A DNA stretch of 37,927 nucleotides, taken from positions 1 to 37,927 of the forward strand of contig DASRFK010000314.1 in the NCBI GenBank assembly GCA_035651635.1. The letters run 5' to 3'. The DNA comes from JANXQE01 sp035651635 (lineage in GTDB: Bacteria; Verrucomicrobiota; Verrucomicrobiia; Limisphaerales; UBA8199). Each line of letters begins with the position of its first letter. Position 1 is the first letter of the stretch. Made by a program: the position numbers and the translations under genes. The notes under the pieces were generated by a model. That model searched no databases. It was not told the DNA's origin and was given only the letters and a program-made list of their open reading frames with translations. Below are positions 1-7,746 of this stretch, piece after piece.

Positions 1-330
1 GTAAACGACATTCGAGTCCCACACAGGGCAGGAACCTCTGCAGCCGGTTCAGATTCTATTTCCCAACGGTTCAGGGTTCATGGTTCGAATCCCGAACTCT
101 CCAGAAAATGGGTTCGAGCCAGATCAAGAAGGCACCACCATCCGTTTGATTCGTAGAATCAGCGTCTTTCTCACATTTCCCACAGTAAATTCTAGGTTTT
201 CTTAGTAAAATTACGCCTGCCTACTCGGGAGTTGTTGGGAATTGTGGGAAGATTGATCTAGACTTGACGGGGCGACTGCTGGCGACAAGACTGGCTACCG
301 CTGGCGACGTACAGGCGCAAAGCGTAAACT
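1..330. other. Left flank of integrative element with tRNA-3'-end-like att remnant
   Basis: No gene is visible here. Positions 82-103 read like the 3' end of a tRNA: a TTCGAAT T-loop followed about 13 bases later by CTCTCCA. The five bases on either side of the loop do not pair well, so this is not a functional tRNA. A tyrosine recombinase starts directly to the right, which makes a recombined or decayed attachment site plausible. No matching second copy was found elsewhere in the window, so the att assignment is inference. Confidence 0.3.
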
Positions 331-1596
331 ATGCAACCGATTAAGCGAAAGGTCGTCCGTCCGGGTGGAGCGGAGAAGTGGGAGGTGGATTTCGGCATTG
401 TAAATGGCCACAGAAAGCGGCCTCTTGTGGACACCGAGAAGGAGGCGGATGCCCTGGTCGACAAGTTCAACAAGGACCTAAAGAAAGCCGGCGAGTTCTG
501 GGCCCACATGGACGAATCGGACCGGCTGACCGTAACTGGGATCCTGCTTCAAATGGCCGAGACAAAGACGTCACTTGGTACCGTCTGGGAGGAGTGGAAA
601 AAGTTCAAAAGAGAGACCAACAGCACAGCGGTCACTCCCACTGCCTACGAGGACGCTGTCGATGAATTCAAGAAGCGCAAGTTGTCGGCCGGCAAGTCGC
701 AGCGTTACGTTGATGAGACTGCACAGCTCCTTGTAAAGTTTGGTCAGGGCCGGGAAAGGCAGAACATCCACGAAATAGCTCCGGCCGCTCTCGAAAACTG
801 GCTCGCGGAGAAGGCCAAAGAGCGCGAGTGGAGCGTGTCGAGCAAAAAGACCAACCAAAGCCTATTCTCGAGCCTGTGGGACGTGGCCATCGATAAGGGC
901 TGGGCCAGCCTGAACATCTGCGACCGCCTGGAACAGATAAAGCGGCCAGGCCAACGCGTCGAAATCTACCCCAACGAGACTGTCATGAACATTATGGCCG
1001 GCGCCATGGAGAATGACCTGACGAAGGCGGTGTTGGCTCCATTGTCCCTTGGGTTATTTGGCTGTATGCGCCCCGAGGAAGTCAGCGAGCCACCGGAAGA
1101 CCCAAAAGCAAAGCCATTCGGATGGCACGATATCGATTTAAAGCATGGTCTGACCACGGTGCGGCCAGAGATCGCAAAGGTGGGTGACCAACGCACCGTC
1201 AGGTTGCAGCCTACCGCAGTGAAATGGCTGGAACTGGCGAAGGCTTGCAAGAATGCCCTTCCCCCGGTCAATGAGCGGCGCCTGGTGGACGCCATCTGCG
1301 AGCTTATCGGCTTGGACAACTGGATTCGCGATGGCCTGCGTAAGAACTGCGCTACGCACCTGAGGGCAGTCTATAAAAACGATTACGAGGTCATCAAAGA
1401 TTGCGGGAATTCCATCCGGATTTTGTTGAAACATTACGCCGCGCTCCACACCCCGGAGAGCGTATCTATGGAGCACTGGGAGATCACACCGAAAGCTGTT
1501 GAGGCGTATCGAAAGACTGCGGCCTGGAAGAAAGTTCTACGGGATGCCGCTGAAAAGCGTGCTAACGCATCTTCTGAAGAGCCTGTAAAACCGTAG
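331..1596 (+). CDS. Phage-type tyrosine recombinase (integrase)
   Basis: A 421-residue site-specific recombinase that would integrate and excise the element by strand exchange through a 3'-phosphotyrosine. A SAM-like N-terminal core-binding region (about residues 80-200) precedes the catalytic domain. The first catalytic Arg lies in GCMRPEE (R247), the second in GLRKNCATH (R337), and the nucleophile is probably Y369 in LLKHYAAL. The second box departs from the usual HxLRH, as in the Verrucomicrobia/Planctomycetes integrase group where it reads RK-x-C/F and the Tyr follows KH. Length fits the family. The tRNA-like remnant lies on its left and the convergent excisionase-like gene overlaps its 3' end. 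ATG at 331 is the first good start. Confidence 0.85.
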   Translation: MQPIKRKVVRPGGAEKWEVDFGIVNGHRKRPLVDTEKEADALVDKFNKDLKKAGEFWAHMDESDRLTVTGILLQMAETKTSLGTVWEEWKKFKRETNSTAVTPTAYEDAVDEFKKRKLSAGKSQRYVDETAQLLVKFGQGRERQNIHEIAPAALENWLAEKAKEREWSVSSKKTNQSLFSSLWDVAIDKGWASLNICDRLEQIKRPGQRVEIYPNETVMNIMAGAMENDLTKAVLAPLSLGLFGCMRPEEVSEPPEDPKAKPFGWHDIDLKHGLTTVRPEIAKVGDQRTVRLQPTAVKWLELAKACKNALPPVNERRLVDAICELIGLDNWIRDGLRKNCATHLRAVYKNDYEVIKDCGNSIRILLKHYAALHTPESVSMEHWEITPKAVEAYRKTAAWKKVLRDAAEKRANASSEEPVKP

Positions 1597-1753
1597 CCCA
1601 GTGGAACCGCCAAGCCCGCGAGTTGAAGCGGATGACGGGGATATCCCCACAGGTAACGTGGTCGTGCACCCATTCCTCGGTGAAGCCTAAGCGCTCTGCC
1701 AACTCCCGCACATTCAGGAGTTTCTCGTCGTCGACTATCACAGCTTCGCTCAC
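1562..1753 (-). CDS. Excisionase-like MerR-type DNA-binding protein
   Basis: A 63-residue protein carrying a single winged helix-turn-helix: LLNVRELAERLGFTEEWV, a basic middle, then a short wing ending in WRFHW. This is the layout of HTH_17/excisionase proteins, which bind att-site DNA and bias the integrase toward excision. It starts with GTG and overlaps the integrase 3' end tail to tail by about 35 bp. Its 5' end faces a divergent regulatory region. A plain MerR-like repressor remains possible. Confidence 0.7.
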   Translation of the reverse strand: MSEAVIVDDEKLLNVRELAERLGFTEEWVHDHVTCGDIPVIRFNSRAWRFHWATVLQALQKMR

Positions 1754-1878
1754 ATCAGGATCATAGGTCGCGGAGTCTGCATTTCTTAAGTTTTAAGCTG
1801 TCCTAATCCATTAAAATAAATCTGATTAAAAGTGTGATTGTAACTTGCAAAACCTATCTGATGGGTTATTGATTAAGT
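1754..1878. promoter_or_regulatory. Divergent AT-rich control region
   Basis: This AT-rich gap separates the leftward excisionase-like gene from the rightward small-gene cluster. It holds repeated ATTAAAA and CTGATT/TGATTA blocks that could be operator half-sites, but I could not assign -35/-10 boxes with certainty. Confidence 0.35.
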
Positions 1879-2100
1879 ATGAAAAGAAACGCGGCAGTCA
1901 CCACCCCCGACCAGAAGGCCGTAAAAGAGACCTGCAACATGCAGGGAACGGTCTTAGTTCCGGTCAATGGATTCCTCGGAGTAATGGTCCAGTCCTACGT
2001 GCAGATGATGGGCGTCTCCATGGAAGAAGCCTGCCGCAAGCTGAATGTCGAACCGCGCGCTGAGTACCTAAACGTCAACCTCCAAGTGTCTGGAATATGA
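1879..2100 (+). CDS. Small hypothetical protein of the element
   Basis: A 73-residue protein of unrecognised family, first of a rightward run of five small genes. The middle, LVPVNGFLGVMVQSYVQMMG, is mildly hydrophobic and is followed by a short amphipathic segment (SMEEACRKLNVEP). Its TGA overlaps the ATG of the next gene in an ATGA arrangement at 2097-2100, which suggests translational coupling. It follows the divergent control region, so it may be the first gene of an operon. No function can be assigned. Confidence 0.55.
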   Translation: MKRNAAVTTPDQKAVKETCNMQGTVLVPVNGFLGVMVQSYVQMMGVSMEEACRKLNVEPRAEYLNVNLQVSGI

Positions 2101-2318
2101 AAATCGCCTACAAATGCGAGCTCAGCTCAACTGACCCGGTGCCTTACGGGGAACAGGAGGGAACTCCAATGCAGGACCTCCTGGCGGCCTACCTGAATTT
2201 CCTTTGGGAGAGCTGGCAGACGTCGCCGGCCTGGAAGCGTGCCCTCCCGGTCCGGAATTACATCCAGCAGAATCTGGCCGCTCTGCGGGCCGCAGACGCA
2301 ACCCTTACCTGGAGCTAA
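2097..2318 (+). CDS. Small hypothetical protein, translationally coupled
   Basis: A 73-residue protein whose ATG overlaps the preceding stop codon (ATGA). It is rich in aromatic residues (YLNFLWESWQTSPAWKRAL) with a helical C-terminus (IQQNLAALRAADA). An in-frame internal ATG at 2169 follows an AGGAGGGAA sequence and could be the true start of a 49-residue product. No family was recognised. The tight spacing on both sides supports co-transcription with its neighbours. Confidence 0.5.
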   Translation: MKIAYKCELSSTDPVPYGEQEGTPMQDLLAAYLNFLWESWQTSPAWKRALPVRNYIQQNLAALRAADATLTWS

Positions 2319-2320
2319 TT

Positions 2321-2497
2321 ATGAATGCCACCTTTGAAACACAGAAAGAAGCCGCGGCCACTGCCAAGGCGCCGCCAAAACGACGCCCCATATGGAGCTA
2401 CGACATGTCCGACCAGGAAGAGTCGAGCATGATGTGGCAGGAGCTCGGACTGGCTGTAATTGACGATTACGATGCGCAAACCTTAAGCCTAAATTGA
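2321..2497 (+). CDS. Small hypothetical protein (58 aa)
   Basis: Starts two bases after the previous stop codon, with a GGAGCTAATT sequence upstream that can serve as ribosome binding site. The product is 58 residues: a charged Ala/Lys-rich N-terminus with KAPPKRRP, then an acidic C-terminus (SDQEESSMMWQELGLAVIDDYD). The first 39 codons of a longer in-frame reading are overlapped by the previous gene, so the 2321 ATG is preferred. No family was recognised. Confidence 0.5.
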   Translation: MNATFETQKEAAATAKAPPKRRPIWSYDMSDQEESSMMWQELGLAVIDDYDAQTLSLN

Positions 2498-2500
2498 ACC

Positions 2501-2746
2501 ATGAAAACTCCCACCAATCAAAAACACATGTTCGCAGTCCGACTGACGGGTGAAGGACCTGGAGACAAAATCGGAGAACCCGGCACATCCATCACCATCC
2601 ACCCGTCCGTGGATCACGCAGTAATGGACGGAGCCGCACCACTAGCAACCGGAATTCTGACACTTCGCGCAGCCCTTTCCTGGGTCCGCAAGAATACCGC
2701 TGCCACTTACTGGAAATGGTACCGCGGCGGTGTAGTCAAACTGTGA
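2501..2746 (+). CDS. Small hypothetical protein (81 aa)
   Basis: Begins three bases after the preceding stop codon. The 81-residue product contains a possible small beta-rich segment (MFAVRLTGEGPGDKIG) and a C-terminal Trp-rich helix (LSWVRKNTAATYWKWYRGG). It does not match a family I can name. Position in the small-gene cluster implies a role in element maintenance or transfer, but this is inference from context only. Confidence 0.5.
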   Translation: MKTPTNQKHMFAVRLTGEGPGDKIGEPGTSITIHPSVDHAVMDGAAPLATGILTLRAALSWVRKNTAATYWKWYRGGVVKL

Positions 2747-2756
2747 CTTTCAGAAT

Positions 2757-2918
2757 ATGAAAACCACCTGCCCAAAGTGCCACCACGAATTCGACATCAG
2801 CCCATCCGAGATTGCCGCCGCTATCGGCAGCATCAAGTCCAGGGCCAAATCGGCCGCGGCCAGGAACAACGGAAAGCTTGGCGGGCGGCCTAGAAAAGTT
2901 AAACCTACCGACAAATGA
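2757..2918 (+). CDS. Small zinc-ribbon protein with AT-hook-like tail
   Basis: A 53-residue protein. The N-terminus MKTTCPKCHHEFDI has one CxxC knuckle plus a His pair, as in half a zinc ribbon. A helical Ala-rich middle (IKSRAKSAAARNN) leads to GKLGGRPRK, a GRP-type AT-hook core. Together these suggest a small DNA-binding protein. It starts ten bases after the preceding stop and closes the small-gene run. Function beyond nucleic-acid binding is unknown. Confidence 0.55.
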   Translation: MKTTCPKCHHEFDISPSEIAAAIGSIKSRAKSAAARNNGKLGGRPRKVKPTDK

Positions 2919-2961
2919 TTGATTGGCACAGTCGAACTCCAGGCGCGCATCGGCGAGCTCT

Positions 2962-3459
2962 CTAAGCATGGGCTTCGCGGAGGACCACGCGGACCAAGGT
3001 TTCACCACCAGCGCGATTTTCAGTCTTCCAATTGCAAATGTCCTCGGCCGCGTAAAAGACAGGCTCGCATTTAACCAGCGGCCCGTTCTCACCGGCGGGC
3101 GCATCGACAAGCACCCACAGCGACCAGAGTCGTCCGTTGAGTGGCTGCCTGGGCAGGACGTCGTTCCCATGCGCCAAGGCCAAGCCCTCACCGAGATCCC
3201 GTTTGTGTTCGTCGGGCCCAATAACTCGCTTTCATCTGTCGATCGGCCTCCGCTGGAAGACTTGGTCGATGTGAACTTGTCGCATTTCCGCACTTCCGCT
3301 GACCTGGAAAATGGGCGGCACTGGACAGGCGTAACAACCCCTGTACTCGCAGGATTCAAGTTTGAAGCTGGGCAAGAGGTTCGTCTGGGCAGCTCGAGCG
3401 ACCTCACGACAGACCGTGGCGGATGCCAAGGGCGGCGGTTGCGGTCGGGATGGAGACAA
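2962..3459 (-). pseudogene. Minus-strand hypothetical gene broken by one in-frame TGA
   Basis: The reading frame on the minus strand is open on both sides of a single TGA at 3232-3234. The downstream half (residues such as RLWSLWVLVDAPAGENG and FYAAEDICNWKTENRAGG) has protein-like composition and about 65% GC at third positions by eye. I do not recognise the family. It could be a recently killed gene, a sequencing error or, less likely, a chance open frame: the opposite strand is also open over 2923-3462. Confidence 0.35.
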
Positions 3460-3472
3460 TGACGTAGCCTGC

Positions 3473-3788
3473 GTGTTCAGCCTGGACTACGAAGTCGAAA
3501 TGAAGGGGCCTGGTGAGGGGAGAGCCTTGCTGTTGCATGAGCGGTTTCGGGATGAATCGGTTCCCGGGCCCGATGCTGGCCTGAATGAGCTGGATGAACA
3601 GGAAGCGCTTGCATACGCACTAGCTGCACTTAAGCCAAAAGAACGCGCTGGTAGAGGCGCGGCTACGGGGAGTAATCCTGGATGAACTCGCGGCGGCTCG
3701 TGGAGTGACCAGGCAAGCAGTTCACGCCAAAGCTGAAACAGTCTTCGCAAAGCTCCAGCGCATCGTGCTCCGGCGGCTTAATAGCTGA
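3473..3788 (+). pseudogene. Frameshifted sigma-region-4 / TrfB-like DNA-binding protein
   Basis: Two frames join into one sensible protein. The first, from a GTG at 3473 (another possible start is ATG 3500), ends LAYALAALKPKER. The second continues ALVEARLRGVILDELAAARG and VTRQAVHAKAETVFAKLQRI to a TGA at 3786-3788. The second part is a clear helix-turn-helix of the sigma-70 region 4 or TrfB/KorA type. The switch of +1 falls near 3641-3650. Either the gene is dead, the sequence carries an indel, or a programmed shift occurs; no strong slippery site is visible. Confidence 0.5.
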
Positions 3789-3824
3789 TTTCGCTATAGG
3801 GAAAAATAAATATCGGTGCGCACG

Positions 3825-3852
3825 TTGATTGACACCCTCTGACGCCTAGAAT
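3825..3852 (+). promoter_or_regulatory. Candidate promoter TTGATT-N16-TAGAAT
   Basis: TTGATT at 3825-3830 and TAGAAT at 3847-3852 have a 16-bp spacer. The next gene starts with ATG at 3858, so transcription from this -10 would begin at or beside the start codon and give a leaderless message. It is supported by motif match only. Confidence 0.35.
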
Positions 3853-3857
3853 GAATC

Positions 3858-4919
3858 ATGAAGGCGACGACCACACCCCTAATCTTTGCACAGACCCCCC
3901 GTCAGAACAAAGTTGCCCGAGAAGCGATTAAGGCCGAGCTCCAAGCGGAACAAACGAAACGGGCAAAGGACCTCGCCGAACAGAACGCAATTATTCTCCG
4001 CGCTGACCAAGCGCTGGAGGCAAAAAGGAACTATAAAGGATGCTCCTCTGCATACCGCCAGAAGTTGACCGAGCTGTACCGCAAGACCCGGGATGAGGCT
4101 ATTCAAACCCGCTACCTATACTCGAAGCGGTCCGCTTTCCATTACATCAAGCCCGCCAAAACTCCGAAATGGAAACGCGCAACGGAGCTATTCGGCCGGG
4201 ATTATAGTGCCCAGCTCGATGCCCAGCTCTACGCCATAATCACCGACCACGATCTCTCCATTCACCCTTACCAGATTGGTTCCTGGCGGCTGGTCATGGG
4301 CGGAGTACCGTTTAAGCACACCTACCACGAATCCCGCCCGACCGCGTGGAGCAACGGCTGGAGCTGCGACGCGGCAGCCGCCAAGAAGCTATCGGAGACG
4401 GTTAACTGGTACGGCGATAAGGTCCCGATGCGCGAATTCATTCGCTCCGGAAACTGGCTGCTCCACATCGACGGCGAGAAAGTTACGGCCCTGCAATTGC
4501 CCGGGCGCCAAGCTGGGAACAAGCACATGCCAGCGCGCCTCCGCCTGCGAGCTAACTTCGTGCAGCGGCTCGACCTGTTCCGGCATGGTTATGCGGTCTA
4601 CACCTTCGACCCGTCAAACCCGCTGGTGTGCCTCCGAGACCAGAGCATTCTTCGCACGGAGACCATCATCAAATCCGAAGAGCTGGCCGAAGCTGCCGCC
4701 ATCGCCAAGCCCGCCATGCAAATCGAGGAACCGGTCATCGACCAGCCCATGCACCAGACCATCGACCGCCCCGCGCAGTCCGTGGCTCGCCCGTCCCAGC
4801 CGGCACCGTCAACGCCAGTGGAGCCCGCCGCGCTCGAGCGGGACGTCGACTCAATTTTCGCTGACTGGAACGAAGCACTTGGTCCGGTTGACGAAATCAG
4901 TGGTCCAGACATCAACTAA
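3858..4919 (+). CDS. Hypothetical element protein with coiled-coil N-terminus
   Basis: A 353-residue protein of unrecognised family. Residues about 20-90 are strongly helical and charged (EAIKAELQAEQTKRAKDLAE, LYRKTRDEAIQTRY), likely a coiled coil. The middle (about 120-270) is globular with many aromatics. The C-terminal 80 residues are Pro/Ala-rich with IDQPMHQTIDRPAQ-type repeats, probably disordered. No catalytic motif was seen. It precedes two other element genes with short gaps, so the three probably form an operon. A role in replication or mobilisation is possible from context only. Confidence 0.65.
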   Translation: MKATTTPLIFAQTPRQNKVAREAIKAELQAEQTKRAKDLAEQNAIILRADQALEAKRNYKGCSSAYRQKLTELYRKTRDEAIQTRYLYSKRSAFHYIKPAKTPKWKRATELFGRDYSAQLDAQLYAIITDHDLSIHPYQIGSWRLVMGGVPFKHTYHESRPTAWSNGWSCDAAAAKKLSETVNWYGDKVPMREFIRSGNWLLHIDGEKVTALQLPGRQAGNKHMPARLRLRANFVQRLDLFRHGYAVYTFDPSNPLVCLRDQSILRTETIIKSEELAEAAAIAKPAMQIEEPVIDQPMHQTIDRPAQSVARPSQPAPSTPVEPAALERDVDSIFADWNEALGPVDEISGPDIN

Positions 4920-4936
4920 AAAAGGAGAACAAAATT

Positions 4937-5662
4937 ATGAACCTAGAACTTTCCACAACCCCAACCACGGTGTACCTACGTCCGCCGCCGATCGTAGGTA
5001 ACCCGGTTTACGAGCTCCTGTTCAGCGCCAAGGAGGTCCAGGAGATGGCCTCGGACGCCCTCCTTAACATCCCGGAGTTCAGCACATGGGACACCCAGTA
5101 TATGGTGCTCCAACAAAAGTTCGGTCCCCGCGACGCCCAGTACGTGGACGTAACTTACAAGAACGACAAGAAGGTTCTTGAGACCAAACGCGTCGGTCTG
5201 CCCAACCCAAAGTGGAACGCCAAGGCCCAGCTTGCATTCGTTCGGGACCTGAAACGCAAGAACGCCATCGTGAAAACGGTGTCGATATACTACCCACAGC
5301 TCTCCAAGTACTGCCTCGCCGTCGTGGACCCAACCGTCTCCGCCACCGTCTGCATTCGGCTCCCGGTCAAGCTCATCAAGGCTGCCCAAGACGCCGGCAC
5401 AATAGACCAGTCCGGCGCTGTAGATTGGTGGCTCAAGACCCGGTCCAACATGGGTACCACCTACGACCCGTTGAAGGACAATAGCATTCTGCCGACCGCC
5501 GGGTTCTGGTCAAGGTTCGCCAACAGCCGTGGTCAACTGGTGCCCCCGGTTCAGCTCCCGGCAGGGGCCAGCAACAGCCAGGAAAAGACGCCACCTTGGA
5601 AGCAAGCTCCGGCTCCGGAACAGAATAACGATATACAAGGACCAGGGATGGAAATCAGCTAA
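4937..5662 (+). CDS. Hypothetical element protein (241 aa)
   Basis: Starts 17 bp after the previous gene behind a good AAGGAG ribosome binding site. The 241-residue product has a globular core (about residues 20-190; PKWNAKAQLAFVRDLKRKNA, TVSIYYPQLSKYCLAVVD) and a Gln/Pro-rich tail. No family was recognised. It is the second of three larger genes of the element; a perfect hairpin lies between it and the relaxase-like gene and may tune expression of the latter. Confidence 0.65.
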   Translation: MNLELSTTPTTVYLRPPPIVGNPVYELLFSAKEVQEMASDALLNIPEFSTWDTQYMVLQQKFGPRDAQYVDVTYKNDKKVLETKRVGLPNPKWNAKAQLAFVRDLKRKNAIVKTVSIYYPQLSKYCLAVVDPTVSATVCIRLPVKLIKAAQDAGTIDQSGAVDWWLKTRSNMGTTYDPLKDNSILPTAGFWSRFANSRGQLVPPVQLPAGASNSQEKTPPWKQAPAPEQNNDIQGPGMEIS

Positions 5663-5674
5663 AAGTCAACCACT

Positions 5675-5709
5675 GGGACGGAACCAGTCCTCGCCTATGG
5701 TTCCGTCCC
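5675..5709 (+). promoter_or_regulatory. Perfect 11-bp hairpin between genes
   Basis: GGGACGGAACC (5675-5685) pairs exactly with GGTTCCGTCCC (5699-5709) across a 13-nt loop. No U-run follows on the plus strand, so it is not a classical terminator. It ends 11 bp before the next start codon, which has no obvious Shine-Dalgarno. An mRNA-stability element, attenuator or translational control hairpin is likely. Confidence 0.5.
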
Positions 5710-5720
5710 ACTAAAAACAC

Positions 5721-7418
5721 ATGAGTAAAGCATACCAAAATCTGACCGACCACTCCATCGACCACATGGACCCCAACAGCGAGGTTCACGAAGTCGACGC
5801 CGAGAAGAATCTGGAGCGGCAGGACGGCTTTTGGTTATACGTGGACTTAAAGCGGGATCACGTCCACGGCCCCCACAAAACTCTAGGGAAGGGCTGGACG
5901 TACTTGGCTCATGAGCTAGTCGAGAACCGCCGGGTTATATCGTTCGGGAAAGTCGAGGAAGTTCCTGGAGAAGAGTTCCGCTCGGTGCTCAAGGAGGTTC
6001 GGAGTGCTCGTAGTTGGTACCCTCGATTCAAGTTCGACCGGCCCAAGCCGAGACCAGGAAAGGAACCCATCAAGCCCATTGCCCGTTTCATGTGGACCAT
6101 GCACCCGGCTCTCTCCGACCGGGCAAACTGGGCGGCCATGCTGGAGCCGGAGAGAGTCAAAGGCTTCCTCGACCGGACCACTCAACGTGGTATGGACATA
6201 GTCCGGGCGATGACTGGGAGGCCTGGAGTGGGAGCCGCTATACATGCCGACACCCGGGTTCTCCATGGAGACCTGGCGCACACTCGGGTTGATGCGAATA
6301 ATAACATTATAGAAGGGACCCGTCCGTTTCCTGGCTGTGTTGGTCCCGACGCGGCTTATGATCTTCGGCTCGGGTACTCGAATTGCATTCCCCGGACCTG
6401 CGACACATTCTTACACTCTCAATCCCTGCGACAGACGAAGACGCGGGAGTTCGGCCGGGAGCCCGTGGACTTTCTATTGGCTATCAATGCCGACTACGAG
6501 GGCATCCGGGAGTTGGGTTTAGAGGGCATGGAGGAATACCGAAACCAGCTCGCGATTAAAGCTATAGAGACCATCGAGAAGGCCAAGATCAGACTCGAGG
6601 AGAAGGCGCTCAAGATGAATGACGCGAAGCTGGACGCTTTAGAAACGGCTGGCTTGGACCGGGAGTTGAAAGTCTGGCAGGACTTCCTGGAGGCGCCTTA
6701 CACCCCGCCGACCTACGACGACCTTGGCTTGCACGTTCCGGGTTCTCCGACGGTCCCGCTGGCGATGTGCAAGGGTACCGTTCCGCCATCTCGGGCCTAC
6801 GAGTTCTGCCTTCAGCAGATCGGCGTTCGGGAAACTGTCGACACCACCCTCCAGATTCCTGACGAGAAAGAGGGCCTGGTGGCCAAGGCGACCGACGTGG
6901 CGACTGGCATTATAGGAGTGGTTACCAAGGAGGAGCCCAAGCAGCCGGAGAAGCCGCACAGCCTCCCGTCCATGAACGCTGCGCCCGCCCACATGCCGAC
7001 TGCCGAGGCTGGTCCTGGGCATATGCCAGGTCAGTCCTACACCCCGCAGGGAGGTGGCATTGGTCAGTTCGACTTCCGCGGGTTCGCGCGACTGGCGTGT
7101 CAAATGGGGCCGGAGTTCAAGGCAATTTTCGGTAATCCGGTACTGCTGATGTTGATGTCGTTCCTCGACGGAGCGCCGGCGCGGTTCGACCTGACGGACG
7201 ACGTGTTCTCGCTTCCTGGTCAGCACGTACGAAGCCCGGAAGAACAGGGCACGAGCATGGACAACATCACTGGAGCCACGCAGCTGACTTCCGAGGAGCC
7301 CACTATGGAGCCCGCCGCGCGTCCGGCACCTGGTCCACAGTTCATCCGCGACATCACGCAGGGGCCTTTCGGCAAACGGCAACCACGCAGGGAATCGCTG
7401 GGAATTTCGATGAGCTAG
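5721..7418 (+). CDS. Relaxase-like mobilisation protein
   Basis: A 565-residue protein. Residues about 120-195 resemble the core of MOB relaxases: FMWTMHPALSDRANW, then a helix, then AIHADTRVLHGDLAHTRVD. In the family the equivalent strand reads HxDTxxxHxH and binds the metal that nicks oriT DNA. Here H175 and H182 fit the spacing, but the next ligand position is D184, with H187 further on. The rest holds a coiled-coil stretch (about 275-320) and a Pro-rich C-terminus. It is last in the element operon. A non-mobilisation role remains possible. Confidence 0.5.
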   Translation: MSKAYQNLTDHSIDHMDPNSEVHEVDAEKNLERQDGFWLYVDLKRDHVHGPHKTLGKGWTYLAHELVENRRVISFGKVEEVPGEEFRSVLKEVRSARSWYPRFKFDRPKPRPGKEPIKPIARFMWTMHPALSDRANWAAMLEPERVKGFLDRTTQRGMDIVRAMTGRPGVGAAIHADTRVLHGDLAHTRVDANNNIIEGTRPFPGCVGPDAAYDLRLGYSNCIPRTCDTFLHSQSLRQTKTREFGREPVDFLLAINADYEGIRELGLEGMEEYRNQLAIKAIETIEKAKIRLEEKALKMNDAKLDALETAGLDRELKVWQDFLEAPYTPPTYDDLGLHVPGSPTVPLAMCKGTVPPSRAYEFCLQQIGVRETVDTTLQIPDEKEGLVAKATDVATGIIGVVTKEEPKQPEKPHSLPSMNAAPAHMPTAEAGPGHMPGQSYTPQGGGIGQFDFRGFARLACQMGPEFKAIFGNPVLLMLMSFLDGAPARFDLTDDVFSLPGQHVRSPEEQGTSMDNITGATQLTSEEPTMEPAARPAPGPQFIRDITQGPFGKRQPRRESLGISMS

Positions 7419-7422
7419 GACG

Positions 7423-7720
7423 TATAATGAAATCATCTTCTGTAAACACGGAGCAGGCTGCCATCCTCTGGCTGCCAGGTGGACTAGGAGTCGTGGGAGA
7501 GCCACGGACCCGCAAGTCGTGATGGATCGCGCATTGAACACCACCTGCTCCCCTCTTTTCTCGTTGAGCTGACCGCTCACAAGTTTTCCAGTCTCTATAC
7601 TTGGCGGGGCAGCATGGTACGCGGGGAGATCCCGCGGCCGGGAGTTGCATATAGTCTCCCGCATGAGGCACTGCCTCTGTGGGCCTCGCAGAGTCATGGC
7701 TGCGAGGCCCTTCTTCTTTC
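7423..7720 (+). ncRNA. Candidate structured RNA upstream of HNH endonuclease gene
   Basis: A consensus TATAAT (7423-7428) is followed by roughly 250 nt without a credible ORF and then a perfect intrinsic terminator. Within it GGAGCAGG (7450-7457) can pair with CCTGCTCC (7544-7551), enclosing a GTGG/CCAC hairpin near 7493-7507. Further helices are GCGGG/CCCGC (7621-7635), CGGGAG/CTCCCG (about 7638-7660) and GAGGC/GCCTC (about 7665-7677). An ATATAGTC block near 7650 resembles the S element of group I introns, but a full catalytic core was not established. Confidence 0.45.
7681..7720 (+). terminator. Intrinsic terminator
   Basis: GGGCCTCGCAG (7681-7691) pairs perfectly with CTGCGAGGCCC (7700-7710) over an 8-nt loop and is followed by TTCTTCTTTC. 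It lies 26 bp before the HNH gene start and would end transcription of the preceding operon or of the candidate RNA. Confidence 0.75.
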
Positions 7721-7746
7721 CAGGGGGACACCGCGCGGCTCGTAAA

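Noticed and set aside
82..103. tRNA gene ending in CTCTCCA
   Set aside because: A T-loop-like TTCGAAT is present, but the T stem does not pair and no D or anticodon arm is found upstream.
2736..3407. 223-residue minus-strand ORF
   Set aside because: Its composition (Ser, Arg, Pro, Gly-rich) and overlap with the small zinc-ribbon gene mark it as a shadow frame.
7423..7720. Complete group I intron
   Set aside because: An S-like ATATAGTC and an R-like GGACTA could form a P7 helix, but P3-P8 and the guanosine-binding core were not demonstrated, and no split exon frame is seen around it.
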